Shown here: positions 36,353 through 44,379 of the stretch, piece after piece
Layout of the letters: every line of letters starts with the position of its first letter
Position numbering within the stretch: the first letter of the stretch is position 1
Program-made: the position numbers and the translations under genes
Notes under the pieces: generated by a model
The model's database searches: none
Told to the model about the DNA's origin: nothing
The model's input: only the letters and a program-made list of their open reading frames with translations
From: Alphaproteobacteria bacterium
GTDB taxonomy: Bacteria > Pseudomonadota > Alphaproteobacteria > CACIAM-22H2
Assembly: GCA_017308135.1 (NCBI GenBank)
Contig: JAFKFM010000008.1
Coordinates: 744,001-808,000 of the forward strand
DNA length: 64,000 bases
Reading direction: 5' to 3'

Positions 36353-37549
36353 ATGCGTCGCATCGAAACGGACATCGCCATTTTCGGCGCCGGGATCATG
36401 GGGGCGGGTTGCGCCTACGAACTCGCCAAGGCGGGAAAGCGTGTCCATCTGGTCGACCGCGGTTTGCCCGCCGGCGGTACGTCGGGCGCTTGCGACGGCT
36501 TCGTCTCCGTCTCGACCAAGACGCCGGGCCCCGCCATGACGCTCGCCATCGCCAGCCAAAAGCTGTGGCGCGATTGGGCGGCGGAGCTCGGCGCCGAACG
36601 CGTCGAGTATCACATCACCGGCGGTTTGATGCTGATCGAAGCGCCCGATGAAATCGCCAAGATGGAAGCGCATACTTCGCTGCTGACCGGCCAAGGCATC
36701 GCGGCGCGATTGGTCGATCGCCAAGCGATGCTGGCGATCGAGCCCGAATTGTCGCCCGAGCTTCACGGCGCGGTCGATGTGCCGAACGAAGCGGGCGTCA
36801 CGCCCTATCTCGCCACTCTCGCCTTGCTCGATGCCGCGCGCGCGAAAGGTGCCGTGACATCCTGGAAGACGCGCCCGCTCGAATTCGACATCGCGGGCGG
36901 CCGGATCGCATCGGCCACGCTGGAAGATTCCGAGGGCGGGCGCTTCCGACTCGCCGCCGAGCATTTCGTGTTCTGCGCGGGCATCTGGAGCCGCGATCTT
37001 GGCGCGCTGATCGGGCTCGATCTGCCGGTCATTCCACGGCGCGGCGAATTGCTGGTGACGGCGCGCGGGCTTCCTCTCGCCAAACGCTTCCTCGTTTCGG
37101 CGCGCTATCTCACCGCCAAGCTCGATCCGGATCTCGCCGCCAAGTCCGACGATCCGCTGATCCGCATGGGCTACGGATTCACACTGGAAGCCACGCCCCA
37201 CGGCCAGCACCTGATCGGCAACACGCGCGCCTTCGTCGGCTACGACCGCAGCGTGTCGGATGACGGCTATCGCACCATTCTGACCGAAGGCGCCAAGCGC
37301 GTCCCCGCCCTCGCCCAAGTTTCCATCCTGCGCGCCTTCGCCGGTTTGCGGCCCTTCGTGCCCGACAAGAAGCCGCTGCTGGGCAGAAGCGCCACATATG
37401 CCAATCTTTTGGTCGCCGCCGGGCACGAAGGCGACGGCATCACGCTATCCGCCGTCACCGCCAAGTCTATTTGCGCTTTGGCGCTGGGAAATACGCCGCC
37501 CGTTTCGCTTGCCGGGTTCGAACCGGATCGCTTTCTGGCCGCCGCCTAG
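36353..37549 (+). CDS. DAO-family FAD dehydrogenase, HcnC/OoxB-like beta subunit
   Basis: A 398-residue flavoprotein of the D-amino-acid oxidase/glycine oxidase fold. It opens with the FAD motif TDIAIFGAGIMGAGCAYELAKAG and closes with a C-terminal FAD-contact segment (LLVAAGHEGDGITLSAVTAK). These features match beta subunits of sarcosine oxidase, opine oxidase and hydrogen cyanide synthase. The start is ATG 36353; the frame is open from 36293 but those residues are encoded in the divergent gene's start region. With the divergent ferredoxin-FAD protein it probably forms a membrane-linked amine dehydrogenase. Confidence 0.85.
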   Translation: MRRIETDIAIFGAGIMGAGCAYELAKAGKRVHLVDRGLPAGGTSGACDGFVSVSTKTPGPAMTLAIASQKLWRDWAAELGAERVEYHITGGLMLIEAPDEIAKMEAHTSLLTGQGIAARLVDRQAMLAIEPELSPELHGAVDVPNEAGVTPYLATLALLDAARAKGAVTSWKTRPLEFDIAGGRIASATLEDSEGGRFRLAAEHFVFCAGIWSRDLGALIGLDLPVIPRRGELLVTARGLPLAKRFLVSARYLTAKLDPDLAAKSDDPLIRMGYGFTLEATPHGQHLIGNTRAFVGYDRSVSDDGYRTILTEGAKRVPALAQVSILRAFAGLRPFVPDKKPLLGRSATYANLLVAAGHEGDGITLSAVTAKSICALALGNTPPVSLAGFEPDRFLAAA

Positions 37550-37609
37550 ACTTCGCCCCATTTCAAGGCGACAATCGCCGTCGAAACAGCGAATCAGGCG
37601 GCAGAACGC

Positions 37610-38896
37610 ATGGCCCTCACCGCGCCCACGCCCGACGATATCCATCGCCGCAAATCGATGGATCAGCGCGAATGCGATCTGATGATGCGCCGCCACGAGC
37701 TTTATATGCTCGCGCGCTCGGGCGGCCAGCGCGCGAATTTCTCCTACCGCAATCTCACCGGCCTCAATCTCGCCTGCAAAAATCTGTCGGAAGCGGATTT
37801 CACCGGCGCGATCATGGTCGAGTGCGATTTGTCGGGCACGAACCTGACGCGCGCGTTGCTGTTCTGCGCGAATCTGACCAAGGCGAAGATCGTACGCGCG
37901 AATTTGACCCGCGCCGATTTGCGCGGCGCGTGTTTGAAGGGGGCCGACCTGACGGCCGCCGAGCTTTTCAACGCCGATCTGCGCGAAGGTCAGATCTTCA
38001 CCCGCGCGAAGGCCAGCGACCTCGAAAGCATGGCGGTCGATCCCGACCCGGCGGATATGAGCCGCGCCAAGCTCGTCAACGCGAACCTGACGCAAGCGAA
38101 TATGTCGGGCTCGGTCGCGGCGATGGCCGATTTCACCGACGCGATTTTGAAGGGCGCCAATCTCGCCAAGGCAAATCTCAAAAACGCGGTGATGGAAGGC
38201 GCGGATTTGGAAGGCGCGGATCTCAGCCGCGCCGATTTGCGCGGCGTGGTCTTGCGCAACGCCAATCTCTATGGCGCCGTATTCATCGCCGCCGACCGCA
38301 CGGGTGCGGACGAAACCGGCGCTTTGACCGATGCCCCGCGCGGCAAGCCGATGAGCATGCTGCGCGACTCCCTGCACACGCTGATCCGCGACCATCAAAG
38401 CTGGGTCGAAAGCGGCGGCGCCTCGGGCAAAGCGCTGGATATTTCGGGCTTCGATATGCGCGATATCGAATGGCCCGATCACGCGTTGCTCACCTCGATG
38501 AAGGCGGCGGGCGCTTGCCTAGCGCATGCCCGCATCCAGGGCGCTTGGCTGCAAGCCAGCAATTTCGAAGGCGCCGATCTGCGCGGCGCCGATTTCCGGG
38601 CGGCGGATCTGCGCGGCGCCAATCTGCGCGCGACCAATCTGGTGCGCGCCAATTTCGAAGCGGCGAATCTCGCCCCGCTCGTCGTCGCCTCGGGCAAGGC
38701 GCTGGTCACGCGTCTTGATCGTGCGACCTTGCGCCATGCGCGCTTCGTCAATTGCCAATTGACGCAGACCTCGTTCCGCGAAGCCGATCTGCGCTGGTCG
38801 AGTTTCGTCGATTGCGAAACGATGGGCGCCGATTTCGAATTGTCGATCGGCCGCCCCGCCTCGGCGCCCCCGCCGCCGCCCGAACCTTCGGCCTAG
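37610..38896 (+). CDS. Pentapeptide-repeat protein (paralog 1)
   Basis: A 428-residue protein built from two right-handed pentapeptide-repeat solenoids (A(D/N)Lxx). Block 1 covers roughly residues 43-235 (ANLTRADLRGACLKGADLT), block 2 residues 275-415 (GADLRGADFRAADLRGANL). Between them is a short helical insert (MLRDSLHTLIRDHQSWVESG) containing H262-x2-W265. Another gene at 42274-43545 has the same layout. No signal peptide or membrane helix is visible, and the family name does not define a function. It ends convergently with the DUF748-like gene, sharing the bases CTAG for both stops. Confidence 0.85.
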   Translation: MALTAPTPDDIHRRKSMDQRECDLMMRRHELYMLARSGGQRANFSYRNLTGLNLACKNLSEADFTGAIMVECDLSGTNLTRALLFCANLTKAKIVRANLTRADLRGACLKGADLTAAELFNADLREGQIFTRAKASDLESMAVDPDPADMSRAKLVNANLTQANMSGSVAAMADFTDAILKGANLAKANLKNAVMEGADLEGADLSRADLRGVVLRNANLYGAVFIAADRTGADETGALTDAPRGKPMSMLRDSLHTLIRDHQSWVESGGASGKALDISGFDMRDIEWPDHALLTSMKAAGACLAHARIQGAWLQASNFEGADLRGADFRAADLRGANLRATNLVRANFEAANLAPLVVASGKALVTRLDRATLRHARFVNCQLTQTSFREADLRWSSFVDCETMGADFELSIGRPASAPPPPPEPSA

Positions 38897-41800
38897 AATT
38901 TCAGTTCGACGCGCGGCTTGGCGCCGTCGGCGGTTTCGACCACCGGCCGGCATTCGAACAAGCGGTTGGCCGCCACGCCTTCGCGCGCGATCAAACGGTC
39001 TTTGACCGCGCGCATGCGCGCTTCGGCCAAGCGGCGCAGATCGTCTTCGCCATGGACCGGCGGCGGCGCGCCGGTGGCGCGCGCGATCAAGTTCTGGATG
39101 CCTTCGATCATCTTCTGACCTTGCGCATCCGTCCCTTGCGCGGCGTTGAGGGCCCGCAAATCGTCGGGTCCCGCGAAGCCGCAAATCTCCATCCGCAAGG
39201 TCGGGCGCGCGGCCAGCGCATCGGCCAAGCGATCCAGCGTCGTCGCGGGCGCATCGTCCAGCGCCGATTTCCCGGCCGCGAAAGCGACGGGCGCCAGCGC
39301 GATCTCCGGCCCGCCGCCGCCGTCGATCAGCGCGCCAATCACCATACCGAAGGGAAACAGCACGTTGAACGTGCCCGTAATGGCGCCGCGCATCGCACCC
39401 CCGACCGCTTGGCGCACGGCGCCCGACGTATCGAAGCTCGGGTCGTCGAGCTTGCCCGCGATGGGAATATCGAGCGCGATATCGCCGGCGGAATCGCGCA
39501 ACAGCGAAAGCGCGAGCCCGATCGGCACGCCCGTTTCCTCCGACAAACGCGGCGCGCCGCGCTCGTCGATTTCCAGATTGCGGATATGCCAGTTGGAAAC
39601 GCCGGTCAGCGCTTCCTCCTTCGCCGTCAGCGTCAAATCGAGATCGAAATTGCCGGTGCGCAGATCGACGCCCAAAGCGTCGGCGACATAGGGCGAGATC
39701 GGCGGTAGATCTATTCCTTGCGCTTTTCCTTTCAAATCGAAGCCGCGTTTGGCCGCGAGCGGCATCGCCGTGCCTTCGAGGGATATCTCGCCGTAGCCGC
39801 CGACCCGGCCTTTCAGCGACACCGGCGTGGGCCGGTCGACCGCGCGCGTGTCGAGCGCCCCGACACGGATCGCGACGCGCGAGGCGTCGAGATAGACCGG
39901 CGTTCTGATCGCGCGATCCTCGAATTCAAGGCGCGCATCGTCGATCTCCACCCGCGCCACGCGGATCGCGGGCGTGGGCGCGTCCGGGTCGGCATCGCCC
40001 GCCGCCAGCGCCTCGAAACTCGCCAGGCCCTTGGGCGTGCGCGTGACGCGAACGACGGGGGCGCGCGCGCGCACCGTGCCGAAACGCAGGATACGGTCGG
40101 GATCGAGATTGGCGCCGCCGACATCCACGCGCGCGGCTTCGAAGCGCCACGGGAAGGCGGCGATTTCGCCCATCGCGGTTTCGCGGCGCAGCGCCTTCAT
40201 CTGCTCGACCGCCAAGGCGCGGATGCGCAACGCCGCGTCGGCATAGGTGAAGCGGTCGAATGAAATCGACGCCGCCTGGAACAGGTCCATGCCGTCGTCG
40301 CGCCGTGCCGCCAATTCGCGCAAGCGCAATTGCTGGGCGGCGAAGCGCGGCCGTTCCGGGGCGATATCCATATTGCCGCCGATACCGGCGGCGGTGATCG
40401 TGATCTTCTCCGTCTTGTGGCGCGCTTCCAGCCCGTCGAGCGATACCGGCCCGGTGAAATCGCCGTTGGCGTAGCGCCCCTGGATCGCGGCGCGCGCGAT
40501 CTTGGCGGCGAATTCCGCGGTCTCGGCATTCGCGTTATCGATTTCGACTTTGCCGTCGAAATCGCCCTGCACGTATTTACCCGCGACGTGCAGCGCATCG
40601 AGTGTGGCTTGCGCGTCGGGCAATTTGCCGGTCATGCCGGTCGCGCGCGCGTCGAATTCGGCTTCGATCGTCTTGCCGATCGCGGCCCGGGTCAACGTCA
40701 CGTCCACGCCGTCAAGCGTCGCGCGGGTTTCGCCGACGACGATATTCAATCCTTGGCCGGTCGCCTTGCCGTCGATCGCGATCCCGCCGCCGGCATCGCT
40801 TTGCGCTTGCAGATCGGCAAGCGTCAAACGCCGCGCGCTGAATTGCAAATCGGGGATCGTCGTTTCCAGCGCATCGACCATGCCCGATACGGCACCGCGC
40901 CATGTCATGTTCGGCGCCAGCCGGAAAGCGAACGCCGAAGCGGCGATTCCGCCGGCTTTGGCCTGGTCGATCGCAAGGTCGGCGGCGTTCGCCGCGCCGG
41001 TCACGGCCAGACCATCCTTCGGCGACCAAGTTGTCTGGCCACGCCAATCGAACGCACGCGCGGCGGCAATCGCGGGCAGGCGTGCATTGGCCAGCGCGAG
41101 TTCGCCATCGACCGCCACCGCATCGAATTTGGCGTCGAGTTTCAGATCGGCGCGCAAACGACCCGCCATCGCGAAATCGGCGAAGGGTGCCACAGCACCC
41201 AAATCGAGATCGGCGATCGCGATATCGAATTTGGCGCCCGGGGCGTTCGCCATCGGCGTGGCCGTGCCCTTGGCGCGCAGCGTGCCGCCGGCGAGTTTCG
41301 CGTCGACCTCCAAGCGCAGCGGGCGTTCGGCATCGGCGAGCGCGAAATCGGATACGTCGAATTTCTCGATCGCCACCGGCAGCGTCTTGCCGTCGGCATC
41401 GGCGAGCGTCACGCGCCCGTTCTTCGCCGTGAGCCGCGCGATGCCCAGCGGGAACGGCGACGATGCGGGCGGTGGCGTCGCCACCGCCGCGGCCGCGTCG
41501 GCGACCGGCACGGTTTCGCCGCTGGGGAAAGGCAGCACCCAGCGCCGGTCCTTGTCGCGCTCCATGCGCAACTCGAACCCATCGACCGTGACTTCCAGAA
41601 TGTCCACGCGGCCCGCGAACAAGGGCTTCCAGGCGAAGGACACGTCGATATGGTCGACGATGAAAGGCGGGCCCATCGGCGGGCGCATGTCCAAGCGGCG
41701 CAGATCGATCTGGCCGCGCGTGAGCGAGAACACCGCTTCGTCGAGGGCGGCGACCTTGATGCCTTGCGCTTCAAGCCCGCGCGTCAGTGCAAAACGCAAA

Positions 41801-41922
41801 GCGGCGGACGGCCCCCACCACAAAGCGGGGGGCAGCAGGACGGCCAAAAGGGCTGCCGCGACGATCGACACGCGCCGCCGCCGGCCACCTTTCCGCCATA
41901 TTTTAATCAATCTTTCCAACAC
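38893..41922 (-). CDS. AsmA/DUF748-like envelope protein
   Basis: A 1,009-residue protein with an N-terminal membrane anchor (VSIVAAALLAVLLPPALWW, residues 19-37). A long beta-rich region follows with AsmA-like segments such as FIVDHIDVSFAWKPLFAG and repeated DGKATGQGLNIVVGE-like strands. DUF748 landmarks occur late (SPYVADALGVDLRTGNFDLDLTL and GDIALDIPIAGKLDDPSFD). The C-terminal 130 residues resemble an OmpA-like segment (APVAFAAGKSALDDAPATTLDRLADAL). Related AsmA-like proteins span the periplasm and influence lipid transport or outer-membrane assembly; the role here is inferred. The 5' end is 108 bp from the divergent small YjfB-like gene. Confidence 0.8.
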   Translation of the reverse strand: MLERLIKIWRKGGRRRRVSIVAAALLAVLLPPALWWGPSAALRFALTRGLEAQGIKVAALDEAVFSLTRGQIDLRRLDMRPPMGPPFIVDHIDVSFAWKPLFAGRVDILEVTVDGFELRMERDKDRRWVLPFPSGETVPVADAAAAVATPPPASSPFPLGIARLTAKNGRVTLADADGKTLPVAIEKFDVSDFALADAERPLRLEVDAKLAGGTLRAKGTATPMANAPGAKFDIAIADLDLGAVAPFADFAMAGRLRADLKLDAKFDAVAVDGELALANARLPAIAAARAFDWRGQTTWSPKDGLAVTGAANAADLAIDQAKAGGIAASAFAFRLAPNMTWRGAVSGMVDALETTIPDLQFSARRLTLADLQAQSDAGGGIAIDGKATGQGLNIVVGETRATLDGVDVTLTRAAIGKTIEAEFDARATGMTGKLPDAQATLDALHVAGKYVQGDFDGKVEIDNANAETAEFAAKIARAAIQGRYANGDFTGPVSLDGLEARHKTEKITITAAGIGGNMDIAPERPRFAAQQLRLRELAARRDDGMDLFQAASISFDRFTYADAALRIRALAVEQMKALRRETAMGEIAAFPWRFEAARVDVGGANLDPDRILRFGTVRARAPVVRVTRTPKGLASFEALAAGDADPDAPTPAIRVARVEIDDARLEFEDRAIRTPVYLDASRVAIRVGALDTRAVDRPTPVSLKGRVGGYGEISLEGTAMPLAAKRGFDLKGKAQGIDLPPISPYVADALGVDLRTGNFDLDLTLTAKEEALTGVSNWHIRNLEIDERGAPRLSEETGVPIGLALSLLRDSAGDIALDIPIAGKLDDPSFDTSGAVRQAVGGAMRGAITGTFNVLFPFGMVIGALIDGGGGPEIALAPVAFAAGKSALDDAPATTLDRLADALAARPTLRMEICGFAGPDDLRALNAAQGTDAQGQKMIEGIQNLIARATGAPPPVHGEDDLRRLAEARMRAVKDRLIAREGVAANRLFECRPVVETADGAKPRVELKF

Positions 41923-41982
41923 ACTACCTATATAGCGCGAACGGCCGGCGATTTCGCCCTATTCCGTTCGAGTGGATCGCGC

Positions 41983-41988
41983 TATACT
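41983..41988 (+). promoter_or_regulatory. -10-like element for the small YjfB-like gene
   Basis: TATACT lies 42 bp before the ATG at 42031. I see no good -35 box at 16-18 bp, so the promoter call is weak. Confidence 0.3.
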
Positions 41989-42030
41989 CCTGGCTATCAG
42001 AACGACTTATTCTTTTTTTGGGAGAACCCA

Positions 42031-42216
42031 ATGGAACTGTCGATGACCTCCGCCGCCGCGTCGCTGGGCAGCTCGGCCGGTGGCGTTCAAGCCGCCGCCG
42101 CCATTCAGGCGTTCAAGATCGCGGCCCAAGCCCAGCAAGCGCTGGTCGGCTTGGTCGAAACGATTCAGCCGCCGGCCTCGTCGGGCCGCGGCCAGAACGT
42201 CAACCTGCAAGCCTAG
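42031..42216 (+). CDS. Small YjfB-like putative motility protein
   Basis: A 61-residue protein. An Ala-rich amphipathic helix (residues 20-45) is followed by a Gly-containing tail ending GQNVNLQA. The size, the helix with QAQQALVGLVETI and the final VN-x-A pattern resemble the YjfB family of small putative motility proteins. The similarity is judged by eye and is only moderate. A GGGAGA ribosome-binding site lies 5 bases before the ATG, and a strong terminator follows, so it is a single-gene unit and probably well expressed. Confidence 0.55.
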   Translation: MELSMTSAAASLGSSAGGVQAAAAIQAFKIAAQAQQALVGLVETIQPPASSGRGQNVNLQA

Positions 42217-42240
42217 TTTCCGGCTTCACGGCGCCTTTCG

Positions 42241-42269
42241 CCCGGATGCGGCAGCGCATCCGGGTTTTT
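42241..42269 (+). terminator. Rho-independent terminator after the YjfB-like gene
   Basis: CCCGGATGCG (42241-42250) and CGCATCCGGG (42255-42264) form a perfect 10-bp stem with a GCAG loop, followed by TTTTT. It ends 4 bp before the stop of the convergent pentapeptide-repeat gene. Confidence 0.9.
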
Positions 42270-42273
42270 GGCG

Positions 42274-43545
42274 TTAATCCCGCTGGGCGCCGTCGAAGCG
42301 GGCGTCGGCGATAACGCAGTCGCGCAAATCGGCGCCGCGCAGATCGGCGCCATCGAACGTGGCCCCCGCCAAGCTCGCGCGCGTTAGATTGGCGCCGGCG
42401 AAATCGGCGCGCCAGAAGCGGCCGAATTCCAGATTGGCGGCCATCGCCTGTCCGCCGGGCCCGCCCACGCGCACCGGGCGGAAATCGGCCTGCGCGAACC
42501 GCGCCTCGGCGAAGAATCCGCGCTTCAGCGTGACCGCGCGCAGATCGGCGCCGCAAAAATCCGCCGCCGAGAAATCGCCGAACGACAAATCGGACAAAAC
42601 CAGCGACGAGCGCGCGAATTTGGCGCCGGCGGCATAGGCATTGCGCAAACTCGCCCCCGACAGGTCGAGCCCCGCGAGATCGGCACCGCCAAGATCGGCC
42701 CCGGCGAGATCGAGCCTGGCCCCTTCGGCGCCTTGCGTGGCGATCCACGCGACATGCGCTTCGACCAGCGCCGCGAGCTTGGCGCGCACATCGCGCAATT
42801 GCGCGCTGGCATTGCCGCCGGTGGCCAGCGCTTCGCGGATCGCGCGATCGAGAATGGCGCCCGCGATATCGGCGCGCGCCAGCGACGTGCCCGCCAGGAT
42901 GGCGCCGGCGACGACCGTGCCGCGCAAGGTCGCCCCGGCCAGATCGCAGGCGCGCATTTCCGCGTCGCGCAGATCCGCACCGGTGAAGTTGGCGTTGCGA
43001 AAATCGACGCGCACCATCTTGGCGCCGGCGAATTTCACGTCGGTCAGATCGACCTGCATGGCGATCGTGCCGTCGAGCTGAGCGCGGCTGAGATCCACCC
43101 CCTTCAGCACGGCGGTCGCGGCATCGACCACGCCGCCGATCGATTGACCCGTGGCGCTCGAGCCTTCGTGGCGCTGGCGGGCGAGTTTGCCTTCGCGCAG
43201 ATCGCAGGCGACCATTTTGGCGTCGGACAAATCCGCCCCGCGCAAGGTGGCGCCGCGAAGATCCGCACCCGATAGATCCGCACCGCCCAAGCGCGCGAAA
43301 CGCAAATCGGCGCAGAACAGCGTGGAACCCTTGAAATTGGCGCCGCGCGCCGAACAGCCGCGCATCTGCGCGCCGGTGAGATCCGCGCCGGAAAGATCGA
43401 GCCCGTCGAGATCGAGCCCGGCGAGATCGTAGAAACTGAGCTTGGCGCGCCGTCCTTGCGGATCACCCTTGCGGAAGCGCGCGTGCGAGGAAGCGATCTC
43501 GCGCAATGCGATGCGGTCGAGCTTCGGCTGCCCCGCTCCCGTCAC
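42274..43545 (-). CDS. Pentapeptide-repeat protein (paralog 2)
   Basis: A 423-residue protein with two pentapeptide-repeat solenoids separated by a helical insert (VRAKLAALVEAHVAWIATQG) holding H264-x2-W267. The layout and several motifs (TLFCADL, DLREG, LRD before the insert, G-x2-LD after it) match the protein encoded at 37610-38896. I choose the GTG at 43545, which overlaps the kinase stop as GTGA and has GGGAGAAC upstream; the frame extends to 43596 inside the kinase gene. Translational coupling to a histidine kinase is the only functional hint. Confidence 0.82.
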   Translation of the reverse strand: MTGAGQPKLDRIALREIASSHARFRKGDPQGRRAKLSFYDLAGLDLDGLDLSGADLTGAQMRGCSARGANFKGSTLFCADLRFARLGGADLSGADLRGATLRGADLSDAKMVACDLREGKLARQRHEGSSATGQSIGGVVDAATAVLKGVDLSRAQLDGTIAMQVDLTDVKFAGAKMVRVDFRNANFTGADLRDAEMRACDLAGATLRGTVVAGAILAGTSLARADIAGAILDRAIREALATGGNASAQLRDVRAKLAALVEAHVAWIATQGAEGARLDLAGADLGGADLAGLDLSGASLRNAYAAGAKFARSSLVLSDLSFGDFSAADFCGADLRAVTLKRGFFAEARFAQADFRPVRVGGPGGQAMAANLEFGRFWRADFAGANLTRASLAGATFDGADLRGADLRDCVIADARFDGAQRD

Positions 43546-44348
43546 GCGACGTTCTCCCACGGATGGATCGGCGGCGGGCCGCTGCGCGCGCGCCAAGGCG
43601 GCAGCGACACCCAGGCATCCGTGCCCGAACCCGGCACGCTATCGACGGCGAGCTTGCCGCCGTGCAACTCGGTCAGCAGGCGCACGATCGACAGCCCCAG
43701 CCCCGTGCCCTTCTCGCCGCGCACGCCTTCGCTGGATATCGCATAAAGCTTGGTAACGCGCGCCAACGTCTCGGCGTCCATTCCGGCACCGGTGTCGGAC
43801 ACGCCGAAACCCGGCGTGCCGTCCGCCGCGACGCGCGCGGCCAAGCGGATCGTGCCGCCGGCCGGCGTGAACTTCACCGCGTTCGACAGAAGATTGATCG
43901 CGATCTGACGCAAGGCGCGCGGATCGGCGAAGACGGAAAGATGCGCGGGCAGATCGAGATCGAGATTTTGCCGGTTGCGCTCGGCGAGGCCGCGCACCGT
44001 GGCGGCCGCGAAATTCAACACGCCGGCGAGATCGCAAACCTCCTCCTCCAGCGTGTACTGGCCCGAGGAGAAGCGCGCGACGTCGAGCGTATCGACGACC
44101 AGCTCGCTTAAATGGATCGCGGCGGTGTGGATGTCGCGCGCGTAATCGACGTAGCGCGGATTGCCCATCGGGCCGAATTTGCCTTCGGCCATGATCTCGG
44201 CGAAGCCGGCGATCGCGTTCAGCGGGCTGCGGAACTCGTGAATCAATTGCGCCATGAAATCGCGCTGGCGTGCGATGCGCGCATGCGCTTCCGCCAGTTC
44301 CGCCCGCAGGGCCGCGATTTCCGATTCATCGTCCATGTCGAATAACAT
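43542..44348 (-). CDS. Small soluble sensor histidine kinase
   Basis: A 268-residue kinase consisting of little more than its catalytic core. A short N-terminal coiled coil leads into HisKA with phospho-acceptor H37 (QLIHEFRSPLNAIAGFAEIM). The HATPase domain has NLLSNAVKFTPAGG, DTGAGMD and GTGLGLSIVRLL. No membrane or PAS domain is seen, so its signal may come from a partner. The start is uncertain: ATG 44348 or 44336 fits, while 44396 would overlap recJ. It follows recJ by 31 bp and overlaps the pentapeptide-repeat gene by 4 bp. Confidence 0.85.
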   Translation of the reverse strand: MLFDMDDESEIAALRAELAEAHARIARQRDFMAQLIHEFRSPLNAIAGFAEIMAEGKFGPMGNPRYVDYARDIHTAAIHLSELVVDTLDVARFSSGQYTLEEEVCDLAGVLNFAAATVRGLAERNRQNLDLDLPAHLSVFADPRALRQIAINLLSNAVKFTPAGGTIRLAARVAADGTPGFGVSDTGAGMDAETLARVTKLYAISSEGVRGEKGTGLGLSIVRLLTELHGGKLAVDSVPGSGTDAWVSLPPWRARSGPPPIHPWENVA

Positions 44349-44379
44349 GGCATGGGGCGGTGAAATCTTGTTTAAAGAA

